Source: Marinospirillum sp031581385 (GTDB lineage Bacteria; Pseudomonadota; Gammaproteobacteria; Pseudomonadales; Halomonadaceae). From it: DNA of 64,000 nucleotides. This document shows positions 36,689 to 44,904 of the stretch, in pieces. The position numbers and the translations under genes are program-made. Where the stretch lies: assembly GCF_044810985.1 (NCBI RefSeq), contig NZ_CP085242.1, positions 1,426,001 to 1,490,000 of the forward strand, read 5' to 3'. The notes below the pieces were generated by a model. It did not search any database. It saw only the letters and a program-made list of their open reading frames with translations, and was not told where the DNA came from. How positions within the stretch are numbered: the stretch's first letter is position 1; every line of letters begins with the position of its first letter.

Positions 36689-36724
36689 AGAACCCGCTGC
36701 AGCCTGCTGTAGTGGGTTCTTTTG
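36689..36724 (+). terminator. Terminator after flgM
   Basis: The stem AGAACCCGCTGCAG/CTGTAGTGGGTTCT, with two G-T pairs, runs into TTTT. It allows partial uncoupling of flgM from flgN. Confidence 0.75.
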
Positions 36725-36780
36725 TATCCGCTGTGGATCAGCTACACTGCAGGCAATATCATTATTCAGGAAGGTTTCTC

Positions 36781-37272
36781 GTGTCCAAGAACTCAGCCCA
36801 GACTTTCAAAGATTTGCTGCTGGTTGCCATAAGCAATCTCAAGCAACTGCTGCAGGTTGTAGAACAGGAACACCAGCTTTTACAGTCAGCCCCAGAAACA
36901 GCTGAAGAACTTGAAACCCTCACGGAACATAAAACAGCCTTGCTTCAGCAGGTGGAACAAGACGTTGATCAGCGCAAGGCTTTTCTTGAACAGCAGGGCC
37001 TCAAAGCCGATATGGAAGGCCTGGAAAGTTTTCTTGCCAGCCTGCCGGAAGCCAATGCCCGCGCCCTTCGCCAGGGCTGGAATCAACTGGTGAGCCTGCT
37101 GGAAAAAGTACACCAAAAAAACAACGTCAATGGCCGCCTGATCAACCGCGCCATGCAGCACTTCGATATGCTGCTGAGTGCCATGCAGGCCACTCAGACC
37201 AAAATCCGGGTATACCATCCCTCTGGAGGCGCCGGTGACCTCAATATTCCGCGCAATCTGGGCAAAGCCTGA
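36781..37272 (+). CDS. flgN: Flagellar export chaperone FlgN
   Basis: A 163-residue, almost wholly helical protein with the FlgN pattern (FKDLLLVAISNLKQLLQVVE, LTEHKTALLQQVEQ, LINRAMQHFDMLLSAMQ). It chaperones the hook-filament junction proteins FlgK and FlgL. I choose the GTG at 36781, which has AGGAAGG just upstream, over the earlier ATG at 36712, which lies in the flgM terminator. Confidence 0.85.
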   Translation: MSKNSAQTFKDLLLVAISNLKQLLQVVEQEHQLLQSAPETAEELETLTEHKTALLQQVEQDVDQRKAFLEQQGLKADMEGLESFLASLPEANARALRQGWNQLVSLLEKVHQKNNVNGRLINRAMQHFDMLLSAMQATQTKIRVYHPSGGAGDLNIPRNLGKA

Positions 37273-37295
37273 ACAAAACAAAGGAGCAGAGTTTC

Positions 37296-38030
37296 ATGGC
37301 CGATAAAGGTGCCGATGAACATCTGGTCACTGACCCTTCCGAGATAGCCAGCCTTCTTAGCATGCTGCACCGCCAACATGCCTCTGTAACCATCAATTTC
37401 CGCGGTCAAAGCCAACACTATGCCAGCTTGATTCTGGATGTTGACCGCAAGCAACAGGTTTTCTATCTGGATGAATTCAATCCTCCCAGTGGCCATAAAA
37501 GAGCCCTGGCAGGGGAGGTCTTTTCAGTGAGAGCAGCCACCAGCGGCCTCTCCATCTTCTTCAACCACTGCCAACTGATCAGCGTAATCGAAGAAGAAGA
37601 CGGTGCCATCTACAAGGTAGCCCTGCCCAAAGTGGTCCGCCACGATCAAAAGCGTGAAGCCTACCGTGCCCGGGTTCTAGCATCCATGCGTGCACCCATT
37701 AGCCTTTTGTCCTACGAGCGGGAAGAACCCATCAGCGGGCGCTTGATTGATCTTTCCAATGGTGGCTGCAACCTGGTCTGTGAGCAGCCCGTGGAGCCTC
37801 CTTTCAGAAACCTGGAGATTTTTGAAGAGCTGACTCTGGATGTTGAGGATTTTGAAAGAACAGTGACTGTTGCTGCTGAAGCCAGACGCATCAGCTACGA
37901 TGAAAAAAAGAAAGTAACCCACTGTGGTTTGCGTTTTATCAATGTAGACGGGGCCACCCAGGCCGAAATTGACCGCCTGGTGATGTTCTTGCAGCGTGAA
38001 GCCCTGAGGTTGGACTCTAGCCGGGATTAA
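37296..38030 (+). CDS. ycgR: YcgR-type flagellar brake protein (YcgR-N plus PilZ)
   Basis: A 244-residue protein: N-terminal YcgR domain (residues ~10-110) and C-terminal PilZ domain with cyclic-di-GMP motifs REAYR (RxxxR) and LIDLSNGGCNLV (DxSxxG). When loaded with cyclic di-GMP, such proteins act on the flagellar motor to slow or bias it. It lies 23 bp after flgN with AAGGAG before the ATG. It is the last core gene before the tRNA-Arg/island boundary. Confidence 0.9.
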   Translation: MADKGADEHLVTDPSEIASLLSMLHRQHASVTINFRGQSQHYASLILDVDRKQQVFYLDEFNPPSGHKRALAGEVFSVRAATSGLSIFFNHCQLISVIEEEDGAIYKVALPKVVRHDQKREAYRARVLASMRAPISLLSYEREEPISGRLIDLSNGGCNLVCEQPVEPPFRNLEIFEELTLDVEDFERTVTVAAEARRISYDEKKKVTHCGLRFINVDGATQAEIDRLVMFLQREALRLDSSRD

Positions 38031-38057
38031 GCGTTATAATTCAGCCCCTTCCAGAAC

Positions 38058-38134
38058 GCCCCGATAGCTCAGCTGGATAGAGCGTCCCCCTCCTAAGGGG
38101 AAGGTCTCAGGTTCGAATCCTGATCGGGGCACCA
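38058..38134 (+). tRNA. tRNA-Arg (anticodon CCT)
   Basis: A 77-nt cloverleaf: acceptor GCCCCGA/TCGGGGC, D arm TAGCTCAGCTGGATAGAGC, anticodon stem TCCCC/GGGGA enclosing CTCCTAA (anticodon CCT), T arm GGTTCGAATCC and an encoded CCA. tRNA genes of this type are frequent integration sites, and a tyrosine integrase begins 94 bp downstream. Confidence 0.95.
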
Positions 38135-38173
38135 GTGAGAAGCACTCAAGTCCCTGTTTTCACTGGAATTTTT
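38132..38173 (+). terminator. Terminator after tRNA-Arg
   Basis: The arm CCAGTGAGAA pairs with TTTTCACTGG (one G-T pair) and is followed by AATTTTTA. It begins within the encoded CCA end of the tRNA. Confidence 0.6.
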
Positions 38174-38193
38174 ACTCAAAAATAGCTTCTAAC

Positions 38194-38225
38194 GGTATCA
38201 CAATCGGGACACAAAAAGTGATACC
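38194..38225. promoter_or_regulatory. Inverted repeat before the integrase gene
   Basis: The perfect inverted repeat GGTATCAC (38194-38201) and GTGATACC (38218-38225) ends 3 bp before the integrase ATG. It could be an operator for the integrase or an arm-type integrase site; sequence alone does not tell which. Confidence 0.45.
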
Positions 38226-38228
38226 ATC

Positions 38229-39596
38229 ATGCCTAACGTACTCCATAGCTCTGGCGCTTTAACTGTGACAATCAACTATCTCTGGCAGAAGCATTCCCAA
38301 GGCCCGTACTACTATCGTCGTAGGGTTCCCAAAGACATAGCCCCCCGCATTGGCAAAAAGATGCACGTTGTTGCACTCAAGACCTACGACAAGCTGAAGG
38401 CGGCTAGAATGATCGACAGCCTAGCCAAGCGTGATGATGTGACTTGGCAGCAACTCAGGGCAGGCACAGGGTTAGGCGGGGCGCGGGCTGAAGCTGAACG
38501 GCTCCTAGAACGCTTCAACCTTCAACCAGAGCCACTAGCCGAACAGGACGGGCCATACACTGACATAGGGCATGGTCTGTTAATTGAAGCGCTTGAGGCT
38601 AAAGTTCCTGGTGACTCCACAAGCCTACAGCCCCACTTAGCAGACGCAGAGCTGCGCGCTTTGGCAATCCTGCAAGGTCGGGAGCTGTTTACCCTGAGTG
38701 ACGCTAAGCAGGTCTACTTGAAGAAACGGGGCATGTTGGAGCCTACAGAGGCCAACCGTAGGGCATGTAACAACGTGGAGCTATCCTTTAACCTTGTGTG
38801 TGATGTCACAGGCGATAGTGAGTTAAAGCGTCTGCGGCGGCGGGATGTTTCCCGTGTCATTGAGAGAGCCTTAGAACAGGGACTAAAGACCACCTCCATT
38901 AGACGCAGGCTTAATACCGTCCGTGCTGCTGTTAATGACCTGATAAAAGAATATGAGTTAACCGACATACGCAACCCCTTTGCAGAGCTTGAGATACCCA
39001 ACTATGGCAAAGACGAGATTCAGCGAACAGGGCTTAATGATGCCCAGGTGAAAAGGTTACGTGATTATGTCGATGAAAAGGATAACGACACAAGTAACAT
39101 CATTGGCCTACTACTCGACACGGGGGCGCGTATCGCTGAAATTGTCGGGCTTCGGCTGGATGATGTGGCGTTAGACGCAGAGACACCGCATATCATCATT
39201 AAAGAGAATCCATTAAGGCGGCTGAAAACCAAAGCATCAAAGCGCAAAGTTCCCCTTGTTGGTCATGCCCTTATTGCAGCAAGACGAGCCAAGGAGAAGG
39301 CAGAAGGCCCGTACCTGTTCACCCGCTACATGAACGGGGAGCGCGTAAAGAATGACTCAGCGTCTGCCACCGTCAACAAGGCGCTTGCTAAGGTGGAGTG
39401 TGGAACAGCCCATCAAATGCGCCATACCATGAAAACACGACTCAGTAACGCAGATGTCCCCTTATCGCGCCTTGAGGAGATACAGGGCTGGCGTAGTCGG
39501 GACACTATGGCGCACCACTACGGCGAACAAACAGCCCTTAAGAATATGCACTCTGATTTACTCAAAGCCCTGGCATCCAGTGCAGGCGGGGAGTAA
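38229..39596 (+). CDS. Tyrosine-type site-specific integrase
   Basis: A 455-residue tyrosine recombinase of the phage/island type. The N-terminal segment (LWQKHSQGPYYYRRRVPKDI) fits the small N-terminal domain common in island integrases. The catalytic domain shows the first arginine in LLDTGARIAEIVGLRLDDV (~298), HQMRHTMKTRL (H-x-x-R) and GWRSRDTMAHHYGE with the nucleophile tyrosine. Its place just after tRNA-Arg(CCT), in the same direction, is the classic arrangement for an element integrated at the tRNA 3' end. No second att copy was found in the window. Confidence 0.92.
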   Translation: MPNVLHSSGALTVTINYLWQKHSQGPYYYRRRVPKDIAPRIGKKMHVVALKTYDKLKAARMIDSLAKRDDVTWQQLRAGTGLGGARAEAERLLERFNLQPEPLAEQDGPYTDIGHGLLIEALEAKVPGDSTSLQPHLADAELRALAILQGRELFTLSDAKQVYLKKRGMLEPTEANRRACNNVELSFNLVCDVTGDSELKRLRRRDVSRVIERALEQGLKTTSIRRRLNTVRAAVNDLIKEYELTDIRNPFAELEIPNYGKDEIQRTGLNDAQVKRLRDYVDEKDNDTSNIIGLLLDTGARIAEIVGLRLDDVALDAETPHIIIKENPLRRLKTKASKRKVPLVGHALIAARRAKEKAEGPYLFTRYMNGERVKNDSASATVNKALAKVECGTAHQMRHTMKTRLSNADVPLSRLEEIQGWRSRDTMAHHYGEQTALKNMHSDLLKALASSAGGE

Positions 39597-39618
39597 CCCT
39601 GTGTCTACCCTGTGAGCC

Positions 39619-39664
39619 AAAAAAAGCCCGACACCATGACCTAGCGTAGTCTTGGTGTCGGGCT
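39619..39664 (-). terminator. Terminator of the minus-strand island operon
   Basis: The 12-bp perfect stem AGCCCGACACCA/TGGTGTCGGGCT has an A run on its left side, so a T run follows it on the minus strand. It ends the transcript carrying the small genes at 39673-44904 and separates it from the converging integrase. Confidence 0.85.
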
Positions 39665-39672
39665 GGTATTGC

Positions 39673-39873
39673 TTAATATCTTGCTATGAAGGCTTGCCTT
39701 AAACTGCCAGGGAGTTGGTCATAATTGGTTAAGTGCGTGAAGTCTGCCTCTGCATGGCGATTCAGTGACCGCAAGTAAGCTCTATGCCTAGCCTTGGCCC
39801 TGCACTCTTCCCGCTCCTTTAACCGCCTTCTGCCAAGCCTAAGCGCGTCTGAGAGCTTCTTAGTGTCAGGCAT
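39673..39873 (-). CDS. Small basic hypothetical protein (island)
   Basis: A 66-residue Arg-rich, helical protein (LGRRRLKEREECRAKARHRA). It is the last gene of the minus-strand island operon, just before a strong terminator. I do not recognise the family. Confidence 0.5.
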   Translation of the reverse strand: MPDTKKLSDALRLGRRRLKEREECRAKARHRAYLRSLNRHAEADFTHLTNYDQLPGSLRQAFIARY

Positions 39874-39881
39874 AGGGCTAC

Positions 39882-40210
39882 CTAGCGCTTATAGACAAAC
39901 AACGTCTGTAGGGCTTTGGCGGCCTGTAGGTTGCGGGTGTCATCTTGGGCCAACAGGTCATCAAGTATAGCCTGGTGATTGCGTAGGGGCTTGCGGCCTT
40001 CAGCACCTTCAACCAAGTAGCTGGGGTGTACTGCACTCAGGTCACGTCCCAGGTTCTCGGCTTCTGACACTTCGTAGTTAATGACCTTCACTAAATCCGT
40101 GATACGCCTCGATTTCTGGTCTGCTTCAATGACAATCGGTTGGGCTGCTTCCTGCTGCTTCAGGTTAGACTTGATGCGGATACAGGCAGTATGAGGTGGT
40201 CTAATGGATT
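39882..40210 (-). pseudogene. Island gene fragment, 5' end cut off by IS3
   Basis: An open minus-strand frame of about 109 codons that enters from the IS3 left end without a plausible start codon and ends in LQTLFVYKR. Visible content is a helical, charged protein (SRRITDLVKVINYEVSEAEN). It is probably the 3' part of a gene broken or fused by the IS. Simple removal of the IS does not restore a frame with the fragment at 41437-41663: it reads into a stop within a few codons. The two may therefore be separate genes, or a deletion occurred. Confidence 0.5.
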
Positions 40211-40246
40211 TGTACAACCCAGTTAAGCATAATCAACTTAACTGAG

Positions 40247-40549
40247 GTGAAAGCAATGACAACACGCAAGAAATACTCCAAAGAATTCAAACTGGATGCC
40301 ATCAGTCTGGTGCTTGAACAGAATTACACCCGAACTGAAGCCGCAAGAAGCCTGGGCATCAACTCCCAGATGCTGGGGCGCTGGGTGCAGGAACACCGGT
40401 CTGATGAGGGTCAGTCCTTTCGTGGTAATGGCAAGCTGACCCCCGAGCAGGAAGAACTCAGAAAGCTCAAGGCCCAGGTCAAACGCCTTGAAATGGAAAG
40501 AGATATATTAAAAAAGGCGACGGCATTCTTTGCAGCCGAAACGAAATAA
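40247..40549 (+). CDS. IS3-family OrfA (helix-turn-helix protein)
   Basis: A 100-residue OrfA: helix-turn-helix (KKYSKEFKLDAISLVLEQNY, EAARSLGINSQMLGRWVQEH) followed by a leucine-zipper segment (LRKLKAQVKRLEMERDILKK). It binds the IS ends and forms the N-terminal part of the OrfAB transposase by -1 frameshifting at 40510-40516. Confidence 0.9.
   Translation: MKAMTTRKKYSKEFKLDAISLVLEQNYTRTEAARSLGINSQMLGRWVQEHRSDEGQSFRGNGKLTPEQEELRKLKAQVKRLEMERDILKKATAFFAAETK
40510..40516 (+). promoter_or_regulatory. Programmed -1 frameshift site of the IS3 element
   Basis: The heptamer A-AAA-AAG is in the zero frame of orfA (codons TTA AAA AAG). A -1 slip continues in the orfB frame at GGC 40516, which then stays open to 41424. 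This is the canonical slippery sequence of IS3-family elements. Confidence 0.85.
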
Positions 40550-41424
40550 AATATTCGTTCATCACCCAGCACAAGAATGCCTACCCCATCAGCCTGCAGT
40601 GTCAGGTATTGGGTGTCAGTCGCAATGGCTATTACCAGTACCAGAAGCGTCTGGAGAATGGCCCGGATAACCCTTTGCGTCAGGAAATGCTGGAAGAGGT
40701 CAAGAACATTGCCGAGAGTGCAGGCTATGTCTATGGTAGCCGTCGAATGCAGCGAGCACTCAATGCACTCGGCTACCCGGTGAGCCGAAGCAAGGCCAGA
40801 AAACTAATGCGTGAGGCGGGTGTTCAGGCCCGTCAGCGCAGGAAATACAAGGCCACGACCAACAGCAACCATGGTCATCCGGTCTTCGACAACCTGCTCA
40901 AGCGCAAGTTTGATGTGCCTCAGCCTGACCAGGCTTATGCCTCCGATGTAACCTACATCTGGACGCAGGAAGGCTGGCTTTACCTGGCTGTTGTCATCGA
41001 CCTGTGTTCACGCCGGGTGGTGGGCTGGAGCATGAGTTCAAGAATGAAGTCGAGGCTTGTTTGCGATGCCTTGCAGATGGCTCTGTGGCAACGACAACCC
41101 CAGGCCGGGTTAATCCACCATTCGGATCGGGGTTCCCAGTATGCCAGCAAAGCGTTCCGACGTTTACTGAAAGCCCACGGCATCCGAGGCAGCATGAGCA
41201 GGAAAGGTGACTGTTGGGACAATGCTGTTGTGGAAAGCTTCTTTGGCAGCCTGAAGCAGGAGCGGGTGCACTGGAGGAGTTACCAGACACGCCATGAAGC
41301 CCAACAGGACATTCTGGAGTACATCAGTATGTTCTATAACGGCAGGCGGCTGCACTCCTATCTGGGCTATATGAGCCCAAATCATTTTGAGCAGCAGTGG
41401 TCGGAAGTGAAAGAGGCGGCTTAA
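40516..41424 (+). CDS. IS3-family OrfB (transposase catalytic part, frameshift product)
   Basis: The frame is open from the slippery site to 41424 (302 residues). The DDE triad is in DVTYIWTQEGWLYLAVVID, HHSDRGSQYAS and NAVVESFFGSLKQE. Translated as the OrfAB fusion, it is the active integrase-like transposase; an internal GTG at 40609 could give OrfB alone. No stop or deletion is seen, so the IS may be active. Confidence 0.9.
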   Translation, partial: GDGILCSRNEIKYSFITQHKNAYPISLQCQVLGVSRNGYYQYQKRLENGPDNPLRQEMLEEVKNIAESAGYVYGSRRMQRALNALGYPVSRSKARKLMREAGVQARQRRKYKATTNSNHGHPVFDNLLKRKFDVPQPDQAYASDVTYIWTQEGWLYLAVVIDLCSRRVVGWSMSSRMKSRLVCDALQMALWQRQPQAGLIHHSDRGSQYASKAFRRLLKAHGIRGSMSRKGDCWDNAVVESFFGSLKQERVHWRSYQTRHEAQQDILEYISMFYNGRRLHSYLGYMSPNHFEQQWSEVKEAA

Positions 41425-41436
41425 CTGGGTGTCACA

Positions 41437-41663
41437 AAAACCTTGACCACGTCAGTAATCAAGTCTTGCTCATTGTCCACCATAAAGGCCACTTCGCCCG
41501 CCTTAACGTACAGAGGGTCAGCAAGGCCCAGGTGTCGCACAGAGCTACCAACAACTTGAGGCCCGTAGGTGTCGTGAAGGTTGTCGAGTAGGGCTTGTAG
41601 GTCATTACCTTTTACCGGGCAACCAATCGCGCCCAGCACTTCTTTCACTTGTTTAATATCCAT
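41437..41663 (-). pseudogene. Island gene, 3' end cut off by IS3
   Basis: The ATG at 41663 has AAGGAG 9 bp upstream and opens a frame (MDIKQVKEVLGAIGCPVKGN ... DLITDVVKV) that runs into the IS3 right end after about 76 codons. It lies 14 bp after the end of the 129-codon gene broken by IS21-A, in the same operon. The family is not recognised. Confidence 0.55.
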
Positions 41664-41676
41664 CCAATTTTACTCC

Positions 41677-41889
41677 TTAGTCTGAGCCAGTTTGGTGACC
41701 AATCATTGAGGCAGGGCGTAACCCTGTGTCTACCGCTTGTTGTACTGTCATCTCCAGGCCACCAATGGTTACCAGTGCATCAGGACGGATAGCACCGCCC
41801 ACCACCGCACCACCACCAGCAAGACGCTGCGTACAAACGTCACCGTTGATTTGATTCCAATATGCTTCTGAAGCGAAAGTGTCATTGCT
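41677..41889 (-). pseudogene. 3' part of an island gene interrupted by IS21-A copy 1
   Basis: Together with 44488-44671 this forms one minus-strand gene. If the 2,598-bp IS21-A and one copy of the 7-bp duplication CATTGCT are removed, the frame joins without a shift (HQDLVSN + DTFASEAYWN), giving a 129-residue protein. The C-terminal part is Gly/Ala-rich (LAGGGAVVGGAIRPDALVTI). No family is recognised; such small proteins are common in phage-like islands. Confidence 0.75.
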
Positions 41890-42074
41890 TGCGTATTCCA
41901 GACCAAGCCTGCCACTGATTCCAGACGAAAGCTGCCACCCATTCCACGCGAAGCCTGCCACTGATTCCACGGCAAAGCTGCCACCTGAGCAGTGAGCCTG
42001 AATCTCCCTTTTTTGATGCTCCCTGCGGGATAACTAACCGGTAATCTGACTTCATTTCATTCGGAGATGAGCAG

Positions 42075-43616
42075 ATGCCAGCCAAGAGGTTATCCATGCG
42101 TAAGATTAAAGAAGTCCTGCGTCTCAAATGGGACAGGGGGCTCAGTAACCGGCAGGTTGCTGCAACCTGTGGTATCAGTCGCCCGACTGTGAGCGAGTAT
42201 CTGCGACGTTTTTCAGAAGCGGGTCTGAACTGGCCCTTGCCCGCTGAGATGGATGAGTCCAGGTTGGAGCAGAAGCTGTTTCCTCCAGCGCCTGACTTGC
42301 CTGCTCAGGCCAGAGGCCTACCTGATTGGCAGCAGATCCATCAGGAGCTTAAATTCCCTAAAACCACCCTCTTCCTGCTGTGGCAGGAGTACCGTGCGGC
42401 CAATCCTGAGGGTTATCAATACAGCTGGTTCTGTGATCACTATCGGAGCTGGCAAGGCAAGTTGGATCTGGTGATGCGTCAGAATCACCGAGCCGGTGAA
42501 AAGCTCTTTGTGGATTATGCAGGTCAGACAGCCCCCGTCATTGATCCCAACACAGGCGAGATCCGTGAAGCTCAGATTTTTGTTGCGGTCATGGGGGCAT
42601 CCAATTACACCTTTGCTGAAGCCACCTGGTCGCAGAAGCTGCCAGACTGGATCCACTCTCACATTCGTGCCTTTGAGTTCCTGGGTGGTGTGCCTGAGCT
42701 CGTGGTTCCAGACAATCTGAAATCCGGTGTCACCAAGGCTCACCGGTATGAACCCGATCTGAACCCAACCTACCAGGACATGGTCTCCCATTATGGGGTC
42801 TCGGTTGTGCCTGCACGGGTTCGTAAACCCCGCGACAAGGCCAAAGCTGAAGGCGGTGTGCTGATCGTTGAACGCTGGATCCTGGCGGCCCTGCGACACC
42901 GACAACACTTCTCTCTGGGTCAGTTAAACGCTTCCATCCGCGAACTGCTCACCCTGCTGAATCAGCGCCCCTTCCGCAAACTGCCTGGCAATCGCCAGGA
43001 GCACTTTGAAACCATCGATCGTCCGGCTCTACAGCCCCTGCCTGCGGAACCCTACACCTATGCCCAGTGGAAGAAGGCACGAGTCCACATGGACTACCAC
43101 GTAGCCTTTGAGGGGCACTATTACTCGGTTCCTTGCAGCCTGGTAAAAAAGGAGGTGGAGCTGAGAGTCACTGAATACACCCTTGAGGTCTTTTATCGAG
43201 GCCAGCGCGTTGCCAGCCATCAGCGCAGTGCCCATAAGGGTCGTCATACCACGGTGACCGCACACATGCCTGAAGCCCACCGCCAGGCCGGTGAATGGAC
43301 CCCCGAGCGACTGGTGAAATGGGCTGCGAAAACGGGCCCGGCAACCGAGCAGATGATTATCAAGGCGCTTGCGCATCGCAAGCACCCTCAACAAGCTTAC
43401 CGAGCCTGTCTGGGGATCCTGAGGCTGGGCAAGGCCTACAGTGAGAAACGGCTGGAGTCAGCCTGCCAAAGAGCCCTGATGCTGGGTAGCTACCGCTACA
43501 AAAGCATCGAATCCATCCTCAAGCACCGGCTGGATGAGCAACCGCTGGACATCCAGGAAGAGCTCTCCCTACCGGATCAGCACGACAATATTCGTGGCCC
43601 TGCCTACTACCATTAA
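42075..43616 (+). CDS. istA: IS21-family transposase IstA (IS21-A copy 1)
   Basis: A 513-residue IstA: N-terminal helix-turn-helix (GLSNRQVAATCGISRPTVSE), then a DDE integrase core (FVDYAGQTAPVID, VVPDNLKSGV, KAEGGVLIVE) and a C-terminal beta domain. GGAG lies upstream of the ATG. It performs strand cleavage and joining with the IstB ATPase. The same protein is encoded by copy 2. Confidence 0.93.
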   Translation: MPAKRLSMRKIKEVLRLKWDRGLSNRQVAATCGISRPTVSEYLRRFSEAGLNWPLPAEMDESRLEQKLFPPAPDLPAQARGLPDWQQIHQELKFPKTTLFLLWQEYRAANPEGYQYSWFCDHYRSWQGKLDLVMRQNHRAGEKLFVDYAGQTAPVIDPNTGEIREAQIFVAVMGASNYTFAEATWSQKLPDWIHSHIRAFEFLGGVPELVVPDNLKSGVTKAHRYEPDLNPTYQDMVSHYGVSVVPARVRKPRDKAKAEGGVLIVERWILAALRHRQHFSLGQLNASIRELLTLLNQRPFRKLPGNRQEHFETIDRPALQPLPAEPYTYAQWKKARVHMDYHVAFEGHYYSVPCSLVKKEVELRVTEYTLEVFYRGQRVASHQRSAHKGRHTTVTAHMPEAHRQAGEWTPERLVKWAAKTGPATEQMIIKALAHRKHPQQAYRACLGILRLGKAYSEKRLESACQRALMLGSYRYKSIESILKHRLDEQPLDIQEELSLPDQHDNIRGPAYYH

Positions 43617-43628
43617 AGGATCTTCATC

Positions 43629-44384
43629 ATGTTAAAACACCCCACTCTGGACAAACTCCACGCCCTCAAACTCAATGGCATGGCAGCGGCTCTAACCGAC
43701 CTGTCCCTCACACCTGAAAGCGAACAAATGAGCTTTGAAGAGCGACTGGGCCTACTGGTGGATCGAGAGATGACCGAGCGAGAAAACCGGCGCATGAGCA
43801 GTCGATTAAGGCGAGCCAAACTCCGGCACACGGCCAGCCTTGAGGACATTGACTATCGCAGTCCGCGGGGGCTGGACCAGGGACTCATTCAATCCCTGGG
43901 GAGCTGTCAGTGGATCAAGGAGCACCTGAATCTACTGATCACAGGGCCAACCGGTGTGGGCAAAACCTGGCTGGCTTGCGCTCTGGCACACAAAGCCTGT
44001 CGAGAAGGCTACACCGCCCAGTATGTTCGCCTGAACCGATTGTTCCACGAGCTATCCGTAGCCAAGGGTGATGGTCAATACCCCCGCCTGCTCGCCAACC
44101 TGGCCAAGGTTGATGTGCTGCTTCTGGACGACTGGGGACTCATGAAGATGACCGCAGAAAACCGTCGGGACCTGTTGGAAGTCATGGAGGATCGACAAGG
44201 CCGACGTTCAACTATCGCCACAAGCCAGCTGCCCGTTGAGGAATGGCACGGTGTCATCGGTGATGCCACCCTGGCTGATGCGATCCTGGATCGACTGGTA
44301 CACAACGCCTACAAGATCAATTTAAGAGGGGAATCAATGAGAAAAAAGCGAAAAAAGTTGACTGAAAACCCACCTTCGGAATAA
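43629..44384 (+). CDS. istB: IS21-family helper ATPase IstB (IS21-A copy 1)
   Basis: A 251-residue AAA+ protein related to DnaC/DnaA: Walker A TGPTGVGKTWLACALAHK, Walker B VDVLLLDDWGL, sensor region RRSTIATSQLPVEEW. It selects target DNA and stimulates IstA. It starts 12 bp after istA. Confidence 0.93.
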   Translation: MLKHPTLDKLHALKLNGMAAALTDLSLTPESEQMSFEERLGLLVDREMTERENRRMSSRLRRAKLRHTASLEDIDYRSPRGLDQGLIQSLGSCQWIKEHLNLLITGPTGVGKTWLACALAHKACREGYTAQYVRLNRLFHELSVAKGDGQYPRLLANLAKVDVLLLDDWGLMKMTAENRRDLLEVMEDRQGRRSTIATSQLPVEEWHGVIGDATLADAILDRLVHNAYKINLRGESMRKKRKKLTENPPSE

Positions 44385-44487
44385 CAATGAAAACCCCGCA
44401 TTGAGCATCACCTGGGGTGGCAGCTTTGCCGCGGTCCGGGTGGCAGCTTTGAAATGGAATGGGTGGCAACCTTCAGCGGTTTACGCA

Positions 44488-44671
44488 CATTGCTGACCAA
44501 GTCTTGATGTGCTTGGTGTAGATACGCTCCTTTATCATCCGCCTCCATTGCCTCCCAAGCGTCCCAGCGGGCCTGTTCCTCTGGGGTCAGGGCGTAGGGG
44601 TTAGTCTGCTCTGCTTGCGGCTGGGGAGCCTCAGAGGAGGCGTAGGGGTTACCGTTGATACCTAGAGTCAT
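44488..44671 (-). pseudogene. 5' part of the island gene interrupted by IS21-A copy 1
   Basis: Starts at the ATG at 44671 (MTLGINGNPYASSEAPQPQA), overlapping the stop of the 78-residue gene by 4 bp, and runs to codon 61 at the IS21-A insertion point. The rest of the gene is at 41677-41889. The visible part is Pro/Gln-rich, then helical and acidic. Function unknown. Confidence 0.75.
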
Positions 44672-44904
44672 GCTGTGTGTTCCTTTTGGTTAATGGTTAA
44701 TTGTGAACAGATACCGGCCTTCTCTGCTTCCTCTAGGATGTGACGCAGGGCCACAGGACGGGAAACGCGGGGAACCTTGAGGCTGGCTGAAAGCTGGCGC
44801 TGGGTATTCTCTATGAGTGACCAATGACGGGCGCTAAGCCTGATTTGCTTGGTCGTAGCTGTTCTGTCGTGTCGCAGGTATGCCCGACAATCTGGGGTGT
44901 ACAT
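44668..44904 (-). CDS. Small hypothetical protein, first gene of the island operon
   Basis: A 78-residue protein (MYTPDCRAYLRHDRTATTKQ ... ALRHILEEAEKAGICSQL). AGGAG 7 bp before the ATG at 44904 supports this start; the same frame is open further upstream, but that stretch has no coding character. The shape (TTKQIRLSARHWSLIENTQR) resembles a small ribbon-helix-helix-like DNA-binding protein, a guess from pattern only. It overlaps the next gene by 4 bp. Confidence 0.5.
   Translation of the reverse strand: MYTPDCRAYLRHDRTATTKQIRLSARHWSLIENTQRQLSASLKVPRVSRPVALRHILEEAEKAGICSQLTINQKEHTA

Larger units (their letters stand above)
40211..41436 (+). mobile_element. IS3-family insertion sequence
   Basis: A 1,226-bp element with imperfect terminal inverted repeats: the left end TGTACAACCCAGTTAAGC (40211) and the reverse complement of the right end, TGTGACACCCAGTTAAGC, agree at 15 of 18 positions. 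It holds orfA and orfB with a programmed frameshift site. No target-site duplication is visible in the flanks (ATT on the left, AAA on the right), which hints at a later deletion or at misplaced ends. Confidence 0.85.
41890..44487 (+). mobile_element. IS21-family element IS21-A, copy 1
   Basis: A 2,598-bp element with ends TGCGTA...TACGCA and multiple internal terminal repeats (four ~23-bp GTGGCAGC/GTGGCAGG units at the istA end, three at the istB end), as is typical of IS21. It is flanked by the 7-bp direct repeat CATTGCT (41883-41889 and 44488-44494), which is direct proof of insertion. It encodes intact istA and istB. A copy of the same length, encoding the same proteins, lies inverted at 47492-50089. 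Confidence 0.93.

Noticed and set aside
39882..41663. A single gene split by the IS3 element
   Set aside because: Both flanking parts contain an ITD-VKV-like stretch, but joining them without the IS reads into a stop. They are listed as separate fragments.
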